This document shows positions 1 through 11,557 of a DNA stretch of 64,000 nucleotides, in pieces. The notes beneath the pieces are model-generated. The model made no database searches and had not been told where the DNA came from. It saw only the letters and a program-made list of their open reading frames with translations. The stretch comes from Dicyema japonicum (Eukaryota > Dicyemida > Rhombozoa > Dicyemidae): contig RDEW01000045.1 of the NCBI GenBank assembly GCA_011109175.1, positions 239,417 to 303,416 of the forward strand, read 5' to 3'. Position 1 is the stretch's first letter; each line of letters opens with the position of its first letter. A program made the translations under genes and the position numbers.

Positions 1-662
1 GCGTTGGAATTGTGGAGTTCACCGAACCGACGCCTCTGGAGGCCGTTATGAGACTAGACTCCTGATTACGGAAATGCGGCCCCGAAAAATCAGTCTGTCC
101 TGTACGTTTATGTGCGGGCACGGGGAAAAGATGAGGTAGCTGTTAGAATGCATCCGGATCATGTAATAATTAGTTTGGTTTTTATTCATATTCGCTGGGG
201 TCTTCTGGATGAGGGCCCGTGTGACATTCAATTTCTGTAGTCCTTTTGTGAGGACTAAGAAAGCAGTAGGAAGTTCTTGTCAATGTCTGCTGCCAGGTAG
301 TGAGGAAATGGTTAAATAGAGTGGATGACAAAGGCGAACCTTGGGCACTACGTTCGGTAGTAAACGTGATCGTGGTCTAAGGTGGCCCACAGATGACCCT
401 CCCACGTCTTCCAGATAAAAAATTGGCCAACCATAGCTTCAAGTTAGGGTGAATTTTTGAATCAAGATTTTTCCAATTAAATGTTTCATCGGTTCCGAGT
501 CAAACGCCTTGTTGATGTCAATCGAGACCATTGTTGTCATATGTTTGGGTGGTGTTGAAACCATCCGCAATGAACTGCGAAAGCGTTGATAAGAAAGTCG
601 TGGTTGATCCTCTAGAACGGAATGCGTGTTGGAAATTCGGTTGAGTAAGGGAAGGAGTTGTT
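1..662 (-). mobile_element. Family C (Jockey-like) LINE remnant with core deletion
   Basis: The minus strand encodes broken reverse transcriptase. Near 495-535 it reads SIDINKAFDS, the motif A region, followed by a KLWLANFLSGRRGRV stretch and SAQGSPLSS (motif B, about 330-350). About 188-560 is closely similar to the family C copy at 39660-40290, but some 255-260 bases are absent at about 256-261. That gap removes the YADD box and early thumb. A tail segment at 1-140 has an inverted relative at 17520-17690. Dead LINE fragment; its 3' end lies at or before the window edge. Confidence 0.8.
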
Positions 663-1046
663 TGGTTTAAAAAACTAGAATAACAAGTACGTTTTAATTT
701 AAATCAAAAAAATTATGACGATATTTTTAAATGACAAAGTTTTCAGAGTATCCCTTTGGACCTAAGGTCAGATAAATCTATACTTCCGAAGATGCGGGAA
801 AAATACCCCTTCAAAACCAAATGTAATATAGAGACAGACGAGAGTGATTCGTATTTTAATGAATGTTGTGATTAAATCACTATTATTATTGTCAGCATTG
901 GATAATCCTCTGGCAGAGCCGAGGGGGCTTTTAATGCTCGCAAAAAATGCAACTAGACTAGCAAGCACGTTTTATTTATTTATTATTTATTTTATTTTTG
1001 ATATTAAAAAATATTAATATAATAATTTAGTATCTAGGAAACAGAA
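663..1046. other. AT-rich spacer before WDR35
   Basis: No conserved coding frame is visible. A 66-codon minus-strand frame (768-968) has no recognisable motif and is probably chance. The final 80 bases are almost pure A/T and lie directly upstream of the WDR35 start, so they could hold its promoter, but no element stands out. Confidence 0.5.
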
Positions 1047-4000
1047 ATGCATTCATATTTGTTTAAAAAAGTAATAAAAATATATAGCAAAGTACGTATC
1101 CCCCAATAATGAAAGAATTATGTTTGTGTGGAATAAATGTTCTGGTTATTTAGCAATGTGGTGGTGAGGAGGGACTATTAAAAGTATTTCAAATTGATAT
1201 GCAAGGTTTATATTATTACTGTTTGATAGGTTTGAATGATAGGAAACAATTATATTTCCTGAATGTTAATAGAATTCATGAAAGTAGTTATGTAATAATT
1301 AATTAGCAAATATTACTTGTCTCGCATGGTCAGAGAAAACAAAAAAGTTATCCTCAGCTGATGAAAGTGGTATTATTATTATTTGGAGACATTTTGGGGG
1401 TTTAAATTGATGATGACAATAGACTCAATGAAGGAAGAACTAATAAATGATAATAATTTACATAAAATTATTGATATGAAGTGGGATAATTCTGGTAAAC
1501 AAATATGTATAATATATTCTAATGGTATTGATTATCGATTATATAGGGAATATTAATGTGATCACGAATGAGGGTGCCTTAGTTTGGAGTAACGAACAAT
1601 ATAGCAATATTATATCACTACAAGTTGTTATTATAATTTATCAAAGTGGTTCCCAAATTGTGATTCCATTTTGATTGGAAGGAAATCCCAAATTATTATT
1701 TTAGACAAGCGTGGTAATAAAATAGTAATAAATTTAATAAACTAAGGGGAATATTGCAAATGACTCTGAAATATCCTCAATTGTTTGGTATAATGGAGAG
1801 AATGGATGGAGATTTAATATGTGTCCAACATTGGCTATTTGTCTAGAAGATGGAATTTGTAAATTAATGAGGGATGTGAATGACACAGGTTATATGCTTA
1901 ATCTCAGTTAGAATTTATTACAATTAAAACTGAAATGTCAATTTTATGTGCGAAATGGAATAGAGACGGATCAGTTATAGCAATTGGGGGAACTTTCTTG
2001 AATATTAATAAGATTGTCAATATTATCAATTTTTATTCTTTAAATGGGAAAGTAATGTGAATTTGTAGTCATTAGCATTTAAACTCAATCAAATTAAGAG
2101 ATGGTAATTTTAGTTCATAGAGTGGAACAACTCAATGATTGCAGCTTCCATTGACAATGAAATATCATTTATTTCCACCAAACATGATCACAATGTAATT
2201 TTATATTTTATTTAATAGTGGAGTCAATGTTCTGATTCTATGATATATGCTTATCCTCTTCCTTACTCTTCATCCTTCGTTGTTAGATTTTGGAACAAAA
2301 AATTTGTATATTTAATGTGATAATAAGATTGTTAAAAAACTGGTTAATAATTTAGAGTTTTTGGAGGGATGTCACCAGAATTGTTGTATTATTGTCAAAA
2401 ATGAAATTGATGTAAGCTAATACTAATATAAAAGCATTTAGTTACAATATATAATTCTATTGGCAATCCTATTGATTCTCGTACAATAAACATTTCTCCC
2501 TGTTTTTGTCAAATCAATAAAACTCACCTTGTGATTGGTTCAACAAATTTATTATATATTTGGGAATATCACAAATCGAGTGACAAAATATTAGAAATGA
2601 ATAAAGTTATGATTACTATAATATTAGTCAAATGAAATATCATCAATTTGTTTGTTCGATGACCTTTGCATTGTGACTATTGGTTTATATTATAGGGATG
2701 GACAAATGGAGATATTATAATTTACAAAATGCCAGCTGTTTCACTATTAAACAAATTCAATATATGTGGAATTCCTACTACATTACAATTTAACATAAAT
2801 TCAGAGTTATGATTAAATTAACATTTAGCAAAGTATCAATTATTGATTCTTGTGGAATTTTGGCAATAATAAACATCAAGGAGACAACAAAAATGGAAAA
2901 TATAAGAAGGGATGTGAGGGATTTAAAATGGGCAGAGGTATAACGTTTTACTGAATTAAGGATAACCCAAATTTGATGGCAGTAATGGAAAAGTCAAAAT
3001 TATATATTCTTAAAGACGGAGAGCCACAAGTTGATAAATATTAATTTCAGGAGGTTTTGACTGTGTGGACTATATTTATTCGTTCAGTGACTTACGCGTG
3101 AGAACCATAAATATCGATAATTGTCAGTAATGCCGGATTACCAAATGAAGTTTATATTTAATATTTATGAATTAATAAAAGTAAATAATATTAATAATTC
3201 AAGTCAATAAGAATTGTAAAGTGTTTGATAGAATGTAGTGATTTTGAAGGGGCAAAGAGGTATATAATGGATAATTCGCACAAATATTTATGGTATATTG
3301 ATGTGTTATTAAAGGGATATTCTTGGTGAAGCATCTTTAATTAATTTAAACTTAGACATTGGAGAATTGTCATATACAGTTTGTCAAAACTATCCATATA
3401 TTCAGTTTATCAAAAGTCTTAGGAATATCAATGTTATTATTCTCATTAATTTAGGATAATCACATCAAATTAGCCAAGGTTATGACTTTGTTCAAGAATT
3501 ATAAAAAGGCACAGAATATTTACTTGTCAATAAATAGAAAAGATTTGTTAATCCAATTGTTGAGAAAAACTGGTAATTATTTTCAAGTAAATAAATTATT
3601 GGAAAATGATAACCCAGAAATCATAATAAATAATAATTTTATTGGAAACTATTATGCTGACTTTAACAAATGGAAGGAAGCATTAACTTACCTATCAGAT
3701 GATCCTAGAATTATTGACTGCTGTTATGCAATTGAGGACTATGAGGCTCTCAAAAGACATGTTCATCATCTTCCTCAGACCTTTATTTACAAAATAGCTC
3801 ATATTTTTAAAAAGTCAGGAATGTATTTCGAGTCCATTGAAACATACCAAAAATTACAAAATTACGACAAAGCCATTGATGTCTGCATACAAGGAAACTA
3901 TTGGGACATGCCTTGAGTACTAATTTAATTTCTCAAAATATTGACAATCTCGTTAATTCTGGTCAACTGTTTGAGGCCATCACTTTATGTAAAGAAGCTG

Positions 4001-4672
4001 GTAATTATATTGATGCTTGTAAATTTGTTATTGAATTTGCTGATAAATACAAATGCCATTCTTTGGTTACAAAAAAGAAATTATATGTTTTGGGTGGATT
4101 ACTCTTTGAGCAACAACATAATAATATTGATAATCCATGGAAAGGGGCAGAAGCATATCACTTTTTAATATTAACCAATCATTTCATTAGACAACGTTTG
4201 TTTTATGATTATTACAGGTAATTATGAAAATGCTTTTTGGTGCTCATATAGATTGCTGAATTATCAGAATATATTAAAGTCACATAATATTCATGCTTTG
4301 ATAGGTTTTATTGTTTTATTATTTATAGCTCTTTCTGCCCTCTTTACTAATCGATTTAAGATATCTTCCAAACAATTCATATCTCTGGAACAATTGGGAG
4401 TTGAGTACAAACACCTATCTTTCAAAATATTCTCATCGTTTTGATATTTTAATATTATTAGTGAAAAGGGAAAGATAATACTCAATTCTGACACAACTGA
4501 TTTGTATTTTATTATTTTACTATACAGAAATGAAGACTTGACTAAACCAGTTTGTTATTCAACAGGAAAGCCAATTAATATTCAATCATCTTGGCAATGT
4601 AATGTTTGTAAACATTTTGCCAACCAAATTAAAAGATTTTGTCCTCTCTGTCATCACAAAATTGATCTTTGA
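1047..4672 (+). CDS. WDR35: Intraflagellar transport protein 121 (WDR35), many 22-24 nt introns
   Basis: Ortholog of the IFT-A subunit WDR35/IFT121, needed for retrograde ciliary transport and ciliary membrane protein entry. The start at 1047 gives MHSYLFKK, matching the family's short N-terminus. WD repeats follow (AWSEKTKKLSSADESG near 1325-1370), then the TPR-like region (exon from 3455: AQNIYLSINRKDLL, KAIDVCIQGNYWD) and WKGAEAYHF near 4140. It ends in the C-terminal zinc-binding tail CNVCKHF...CPLCH, stop at 4670-4672. At least sixteen introns of 22-24 nt restore frame between 1071 and 2960, with more downstream. Single-base frame slips occur near 1155, 2104-2120, 3040 and 3915, so this copy is either lightly damaged or carries assembly errors. 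Confidence 0.9.
1071..2960 (+). other. Set of sixteen minimal spliceosomal introns in WDR35
   Basis: Inferred introns, each GT...AG and each joining WDR35-like frames: 1071-1092, 1206-1229, 1284-1306, 1400-1422, 1525-1546, 1624-1646, 1725-1746, 1888-1910, 2052-2075, 2195-2218, 2306-2327, 2412-2434, 2606-2627, 2673-2695, 2806-2828 and 2938-2960. Lengths are 22, 23 or 24 nt. The one at 2412-2434 contains TACTAA, a branch-point-like hexamer. Without removal, stops or frame changes break almost every exon junction. Confidence 0.85.
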
Positions 4673-5267
4673 AATTGTCTTTTAATAAAATGCCTTGGTA
4701 CTTTTATAAGACATCATTGAATTTGAAATTAAGTTTAAATATGAGGGACACCGGAAATAACTTCAGTAACACCTCGAATGACCTTAACTCTTTGCTAGGA
4801 TCTCTTCAATAAATAATCCACAGTAGGTTGGACACACAAAAGCAAATCACAGTCCTTCATACGGAAGTTCTCATTCTAAATTCACTTTCACTAATCTCAG
4901 TAATTTATACTGGTTTTCGTTTAACTTAAGACCTCACCGGAGAGCAAACTTTATCTCCTTGTCTTTTCAGCATCAAAATAATTCCCACTTCAGAGAGGAT
5001 AACCAAATCTCTAATCCATATAAGAGTAATGTCTGAACGGTTCTTAGAAAGACAGAGAAAAATTTCCCATCGAATCTTGAGCTGCAATAAAGCCATGAAA
5101 ATATTGAAAGAAGAGTGCTAATGAGGGAAATCTATTTAAGACATTCTTTTCCAAACTTAATAGACAATTTTCTTACACAGTGAAGCTTTTATCCAATCCT
5201 GCAGACAACCTGGAGAATTTGGTCGCCAAAACTGTTTCACTAGAACCTCATGTTGCCAAAATTCTGC
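4673..5267 (+). other. Unrecognised coding-like stretch upstream of the Ginger insertion
   Basis: A frame running from about 5117 to the insertion point reads FFSKLNRQFSYTVKLLSN, then NLENLVAKTV and EPHVAKILQ, with no stop. If the Ginger element and one target copy are removed, it continues without a stop into 7063-7180 (LKGKWSRMIFEMPKS). The rest of 4673-5110 shows no clear frame. I do not recognise the protein. It may be an exon of a host gene disrupted by the transposon, or an older transposon piece. Confidence 0.4.
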
Positions 5268-5272
5268 AAATA
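5268..5272. repeat. Target site duplication AAATA, left copy
   Basis: AAATA directly precedes the left terminal repeat and is repeated exactly at 7058-7062 after the right terminus. Confidence 0.8.
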
Positions 5273-7057
5273 TGTCACATGGGCGGCGAGTAACGCATGG
5301 GCAGCCTGTTACATTTTTTACGCCTTGAAAAGGTCTTTTGATTATTTGACATTTAATTTTGTATATCCGATTTATATCGTGATTTAATCCTGTTAAATTA
5401 GTTTTTTATTCATAAATGTTATGATTATAAAGATTTTATTTTTTATAGCGGTAAACCTAGATTTCTAGCGTGATTTATAGCATGGAAGATTATTTTGTTG
5501 CAATGGCTTCTTACAAGGGTTTTGTGAAAGATTGCGTTGAATATCAAACTTTAAAAGATGCTTTGCATGATAAATTTCCCGAAAATCTTCCGAGGCACCG
5601 AAAATATAGGCTTTTAAAGAAGAAGAGAATTTTTCCATTATCAATGACAGGTATTGTAAATTTTCAATAATTTTAGACTGTATCTTAAATCAACTGATCT
5701 CAAGTTAGTCATATCCCTGGATAATGAAACCGAAATGGAGCATGTTGCGAAATCGTTGCACGAGTTTTCACACGGAGGAGTAAATAAAATTAAGTATGAA
5801 TGTCGACAAAGATACTTCACTGTAAAAAATGAGATTATCAGAAAAGTCATTCGAAATTGTGAAGTCTGCAAATTTTCGCGTCCTTTAAAAGTTCGTGATT
5901 TTTTATAATTGTAGATTGGAGATATAAATCACCATGTGTTTGCTTCTCCAAATGAACGTTTTCAGGTAGATCTAATAGACCTGAAAAAATTTTCAACATT
6001 AAATAAAAATTTCAAATGGATTTTAACGGTCATTGACATATATAGTAGGTTGGTTTTTTTTAATTTATAGATTCGCTTTTGTACGACCACTCTATAATAA
6101 GTCTGGTAAAGAAGTATGTGAAAACTTAAGATCTTTGTTCCGCCTGAATGTGCCATGTAAATTTCTTCAGTCGGACAATGGTTCTGAATTTAAAAATCAA
6201 GAAATAACAAAACTTTGCGAAGATTTTAACATTAAGCAAATTCACTGAAGGCCTAACAATCCACGAGCACAAGGAATTGTCGAAAGATTTAATCAGACGA
6301 TTACGAGGAAGTTGTCAAAAATGCTGGATAACAGTGAAAAAAAGTGGCTTGATAAATTAGAAAGTGCTGTCTACAGTTATAACATATCGGTCCATTCATT
6401 TTCCAACGAAAGTCCTTTCGAAAGATATCGAGGAATTAAGGGAATAAATTCAATAATTCATGGTTATACTTAACATTATGACTTAGATAATTTAAGTGAT
6501 GAGTGTGCGATTCCAGAACAAATTGACGATTTGGTTAATTGTTTGACTCCAGAAAATATTGTAAATTCACGTAATTTGATTTAAAAAATTTATATTTAGA
6601 TAATTCCCAGTCAGATAATTTGTGTCCGAATGCGAACAGATTCAATTCGAAATTAAATCGATTGAAGAAAATTCAATTATTACAAAGCTATGAACAGGAA
6701 AATAAATGTTCATAATAGTAAATATACTTTCAACATGGGAGATAAAGTATGAATTAAAAACATTAATAAATAGGTTCGGGCTAAAAAGAACTTTGGAACA
6801 AATCCCACGTTGCGACTGGATAAGTTTGAGTCTCAGTATTATCCAGTTGCAGAAATAATTAATATTTTATCGAATAATCGCGTGGAGGTAGTTTTAAATA
6901 GTTTAATTTGATAGATAAAAAATTCGAAAGGAGAAATATCGACTGTATTAATGAGTAGACTTTTTTTGTGGTTAATAAATCATTTATAAAATCAATTGAA
7001 GTTAATCTTGGTTCAAGGTTAATGTAACAGGCATAGGTATCGCTTGCCCATGTGACA
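5273..7057 (+). mobile_element. Ginger-like DNA transposon with gypsy-type integrase
   Basis: A 1785-bp element. The left end begins TGTCACATGGGC and continues to GCCTGTTACATT (5273-5315). The right end (7021-7057) is its inverted counterpart with the same two 12-base blocks around a different spacer. A 5-bp duplication AAATA flanks it. Inside is an integrase but no gag, protease or reverse transcriptase and no long direct repeats. This is the architecture of Ginger (gypsy-integrase-related) cut-and-paste transposons, whose termini typically start TGT. The class is known; assignment to a Ginger subgroup is inference. Confidence 0.85.
5482..6475 (+). pseudogene. Ginger-like integrase gene with ~22-26 nt introns and one nonsense codon
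   Basis: The encoded protein has an N-terminal HHCC zinc module (H...H then NCEVCKF at about 5860-5880) and a DDE catalytic core: first D in QVDLIDL (about 5965), second D in QSDNGSEFKN (about 6170), E in GIVERFNQT (about 6280). Introns 5891-5914 (24 nt) and 6049-6070 (22 nt) fuse frames cleanly (IYSR then FAFVRPLY). A possible 5651-5676 intron leaves the frame one base off. TGA at 6246-6248 replaces the glycine expected after the second D region, so this copy is probably inactive. The role would be cutting and joining transposon ends in the nucleus. Confidence 0.8.
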
Positions 7058-7062
7058 AAATA

Positions 7063-8214
7063 TTAAAAGGCAAATGGTCAAGGATGATATTTGAGATGCC
7101 TAAATCCGTCTTTTTAGATTTTCATTTTAGCGGCAGGACTGATCTGAAGAACGGAAATCTTAGACAAGTCATCAAGAACCCCTGAAAGTACTAAAATTTC
7201 AATCGAACTAAGTTTGGCGTTCTTTCCGTCTTTCAAGGCCAAGAATCAAAAACTAGATTTACTCTGTAGAAAATTATAGCGGGAGATATTCGAGGCTTGC
7301 TATGGAGCTTTATAGTAATGACAAGATGCCTCCCATATTTCAGAGACACTCAAAGAAACCTACCCTAAACACCTAACAGGCCCAGAAGCATAATAAAAAT
7401 AGACAGACGTATCTCCAACCATGATTAACATGCGATCAATTATTTCATCTTTTCTACAACCAGCTATATTGGTGAACATCTTATCAAATCTATGAAGGTT
7501 CTCACCGAACAAATCCCACGAACCATTGATGTTTTCAGAAAACTTGTGGTAAAATCCAGTTAATTGGAAAAGTATTCATATGCCTATCTGACAAAGCTGC
7601 TTGTGACTTCATAAGTTCTGAGCTGGATGTAGGGATTCCGCGAGTATACAAGATCGTTATTCATTCGCTTCTTAGAATCATAATCATCCCACATAACACC
7701 TTGTGTAAATTTAATTTGAACTTTGGGATTTTCCCGACCTCCGCCTTGTCTGCCGCGTCTCTAGGTGAATGTGTCACCGTCAGCGATCTTGTCCCAGAAA
7801 AAAATGTCCATGTTCCAAACAAGTGATTTTCTGTGAGAGTATGTAAATAATGATTTTTTCATATGGCCTCTTCCCATCGAATCTGTTTCCATATGGCCTC
7901 TTCCCAAGCCTAAGAGTTCCAGTTGAGCTGAGAACCTTGCAAATCTGAGGTCCCGTATAACAACGTCATTAAGAGCTGCGTGACGTGAGGCACGTTCTGC
8001 GCTCAGTCAGCAAGACTTTACTTATTTTTCAAAAAATTGATAGTTAAAAAAAATTTAAGCATTGAATAGGTCATCAATTTATTTATATGCATCAAGTCTA
8101 GACAGCATCTTATCCTAGAACGGAATTTATTTCTATCAATGATTTTCCATTTGATGTGGAATCGTCACTATCTTTTATGTAGTATTAACTCAACTAGCAA
8201 TGTTTTTTTACAGG
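7063..8214 (+). other. Unrecognised, partly open coding-like region after the Ginger element
   Basis: It begins with the continuation of the frame interrupted at 5272 (to a TGA near 7183). Further on, about 7428-7563, an open plus frame reads HAINYFIFSTTSYIGEHL and RTIDVFRKLVVKSS. About 7570-7840 has another (KVFICLSDKAACDF, GIPRVYKIVIHSLL). Stops and frame changes separate them. A short direct repeat, CATATGGCCTCTTCCCA, occurs at about 7859 and 7889. Product unknown; perhaps exons of a host gene that no longer splice. Confidence 0.3.
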
Positions 8215-9110
8215 GCAGCATGAACCACCTGAAATTAGTGGTGGACCACAATGGCCTTTACCTGACCGTCTACTACCTCTGAGGGAAGTGATCTCCAGTG
8301 TTTATAACAATGAAAGTGCCAGTGGACGAGAGGTTGTCGGTTGTTCCAAAGCAAAATTCCCGAGGATTCTTCGTGCTGCTAGCAATTGATTGCCGACACT
8401 TTTGATGAGAGGTTTTCAACAAGCAAGAGCATTTCAAATCTCAACAAATTACTTATGAAAGGGATTCCTAAGAAAAATAGTGTTGAATTTGGGATGTTTC
8501 CTAGAAAGGAAATTGATAGTTCTACAAAATAAATATGGAATGTGCATGGAGGAGTTGAAGATTCAAATCAAAATTATTCGCATGATTCCACAGGATGCGA
8601 GGCTCCGAACCAGATAATTCCTTTCAGGCTGGTCAAAACGGATGTGTTTACTGCATTGAATGCAGCTATTGCAAATTACATGGCTATTCAACCGCCTATG
8701 GATCTAATTGAAATGACGGATCTTATCTACGCAGGACACTGGCATATGACGTTCTAACATGGAAGTTACCTACATAAAGTAAATGGAAGGAAAATACTGA
8801 AAAAATAGCCATACTTAAAGAAAATCTGTTGCTCCTTAATGGTTTGAAGGTAAATTTAGTAAGGAGGATAAAAAGAGAATGTTAAATACTTCTATGGTTT
8901 ATTTACTTCTTATGGATATAAGAAATCACGATGGGGAGAATTTATCAGAGTAGTTGCAGTCACTATAACAAAATTAGAGTACTGGAAAAAAGACTCACAA
9001 TTCATCAATCGAAAAGAGCATTCAGGAAAGATAATTATGGTTTCAATTTAACAGAATGAGATTTTATCGAAGTCTTATCGATGATGCTCATCGTAGTGTG
9101 TGTGGATAGG
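8215..9110 (+). mobile_element. Family B LINE remnant, N-terminal half of ORF
   Basis: The frame reading IPFRLVKTDVFTALNAA and PPMDLIEMTDLIYAG (8610-8735) matches IPYKLLKKDVLITLNAV and APMDMNEITDIIYAA of the better family B copy at 57945-58065. Upstream, the ERFSTSKS stretch (about 8405-8430) matches ARFSTHKS there. Downstream the homology runs on in broken frames to about 9110. It carries only the region N-terminal of the reverse transcriptase, so it is an inactive fragment. Confidence 0.7.
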
Positions 9111-11509
9111 AAAAGATGAGTGTTTATCTTTTTGGGTAACTATGTGGGAGAAAGTTTAAAGTCAAAAATCTTTTAACGTTGTCGGAAAATGTATACTGGG
9201 TGGATGAGTCTTCACTGGATATACACGTGAACATAATTGAATGTTCACCAAAATGGAAATAATCTGTGTGCGATGTTCTATTGTTTTTTGCCAATAAATT
9301 TGGGCCCTTCACGATATTTTGTGTGATGAGCTATTGAAAATTGTGAGTAAAGGATACACACTGGACAAGTGGTTTTCCATCTGAGTAACCTATCTAATTA
9401 TTTAAAAATAACCAGATGATTGAGTTGACAATTGTGTTTTTAAAACAACAGTTAAAAATCAGCATATGAAGTTTTTTGGAGGTAGAGTTGTCATTTGGAA
9501 CTGTTCTTCCTATTCTACTGGGCAATCTTGTATTCCCTTTCATCTATATTCATCTGTGTCTAAATACTACTCAAATGACCTTCGCGTTGGTATGAATGGT
9601 GATATTTCTAGGATAGGCTAATCAAACTTGTTATTTTCACTATTGGCCATCTCAAACATTGGTTCTGGAATATAAAAACTTAATCCAATGTCTTCTATAT
9701 AATATATATTATTTTGGAAGTTTAAAACTGAATTATCTACATACTATTATATTGTTTCTGAATAAATAAACCCATGAAGACTGCGAGTAAAGCATTGAAT
9801 GAAAAATTTAATCAGATGTAGTTATTTTAATTGTTCTCTTTATTATATGGCTTAGTATACGATTTTTTACTCTCGACCAAAATTACCCTCTTCCTCTAAG
9901 ATGCTTTCCAAAAATAATTTCACTATAGTTAATATTATTTATGTACATTGATAATTTATGGTTTGACATATATTGTTTACTGTAGACTTGGATGAACAAC
10001 TACTATTCAAAGAAATTTACATAAATTTTTTATCTCTTATCCTAACAAATGTCAAGTTAAATCAATTAATAATATTCATAGTTATTATTAAATTTGTCAA
10101 AAAAAATAAAAATGCCATAACTCCATCAATCAAAAAAATCGAAAAATAAGGGCTTTGAATTTCAGAATAGGTTAGAAAAAAACATTAATAAAATTCTGAA
10201 ATAACCCGTAGCTTGACACTTGTCCAGTACTCACTACCAAACAAACTATTTGTTAGTTGCTTGAGAAGAGAGAAGTTGGGTCTAACCACTACATGTGTAG
10301 TCGGTTTTCTTTACGAGCAGATAACCTACGTGCAAACCAATAAAATTTTTCAAATGTTAATGTAAAAATAATTTTCATTGTAATGAATTTAAACCCCAGA
10401 ACTTTGAAATACATAAACAAACACAAGTAAAATTAAATTCACAATATTTTTCAATTCGAAATATGTATGTCAAAATATTTTCTAGTAAATAATGTTGAAA
10501 TTTCTTTAAATAAATTGAATTCTATTAATTCTTTCGTGCATTTAAAGAGTAAATTAGATATAATGGTGCTGATAAAAAAGATTTACAGTTTCAACGACTA
10601 AATATGAGTCTACCCACTAAATGTTACAAATCATTGTTCTACACATGGGAATATTTAATGATTAGGCTTTTTTGGCGTAAACATTATTAGTTGATTCCTC
10701 TATTGTACATACAGTTTGAATATATAATTAAATTTTATTATCTGTATTCTGTTCTGTATAAATTACAGTTAATCTTGTATATATTTTAAATTATTATTGC
10801 GGGACAAGCTTAACGGCAGCAAATGCATAATAAAATCGAAGATAAACACAAGATGCCGAGATTCGTTTTTTATGCTTTGCATCTTCCACTGAGTGAACAT
10901 TAGTTTTCGTTATTTAAAACTTCAAGTGGGAGAAACAGTTTAGTAATTGATTTTATGTACAAATCTTCAGTTTTATGACAAAAATATGAAAATTTGGTTC
11001 TTTCTATGAATTATTTGATTTTTCCAAAATAGTCCGCAAAATTTTTACTTGCATAAAATCAAAACAATTCTCGAATATTTGAGTAAATTATAATTTTTTA
11101 TTTTCGTCAAAATATTTATTGGAAAATAATTTTGAAGAAATTTTCTACAAATATTCAAGAATTTAAATAAATTGACTATTCATGCACATTCCAACACTTA
11201 AATATAGAAAAAACACGTGCATGAATAATTATAACTCCTTCAAAAAAAACAATTGTAGTATTGATTAGTTTAAAGTTTAACTTCAAATTCAGCATTCGAG
11301 TATTCATGTTATATAAAATAAGGATTTTTAAACTTGAACTACTACAGCATAATAATATGGATGTGAATGTAGACTTGCACGTGCAGAATTCTCTACTAGC
11401 CAGTGCAGATCACAATTAAAAAAATTGAATTAGAACATTGATGTGCCAATTGACAAGAAGTGTGTTTAATAATCTGTTTTGATATCAATTCGTTATTTAT
11501 AGTAATTTG
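9111..11509. other. AT-rich spacer without recognisable genes
   Basis: About 2.4 kb of strongly A/T-biased sequence. Frames are short and lack motifs. No tRNA, no inverted termini and no LINE-like protein were found. It ends in the target duplication of the family A copy. Confidence 0.6.
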
Positions 11510-11520
11510 ATATCATAATT
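11510..11520. repeat. Target site duplication of family A copy A1, left
   Basis: ATATCATAATT occurs here and again at 14141-14151, exactly flanking the LINE copy. A long duplication of this kind is typical of target-primed reverse transcription. Confidence 0.8.
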
Positions 11521-11557
11521 TTTTTGGTTGAGGTGGTGACGTCCCTCTACTTGCACT

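Noticed and set aside
5273-7057. Ty3/gypsy LTR retrotransposon
   Set aside because: The integrase is gypsy-like, but there are no direct long repeats, gag, protease or reverse transcriptase; the ends are inverted with a 5-bp duplication.
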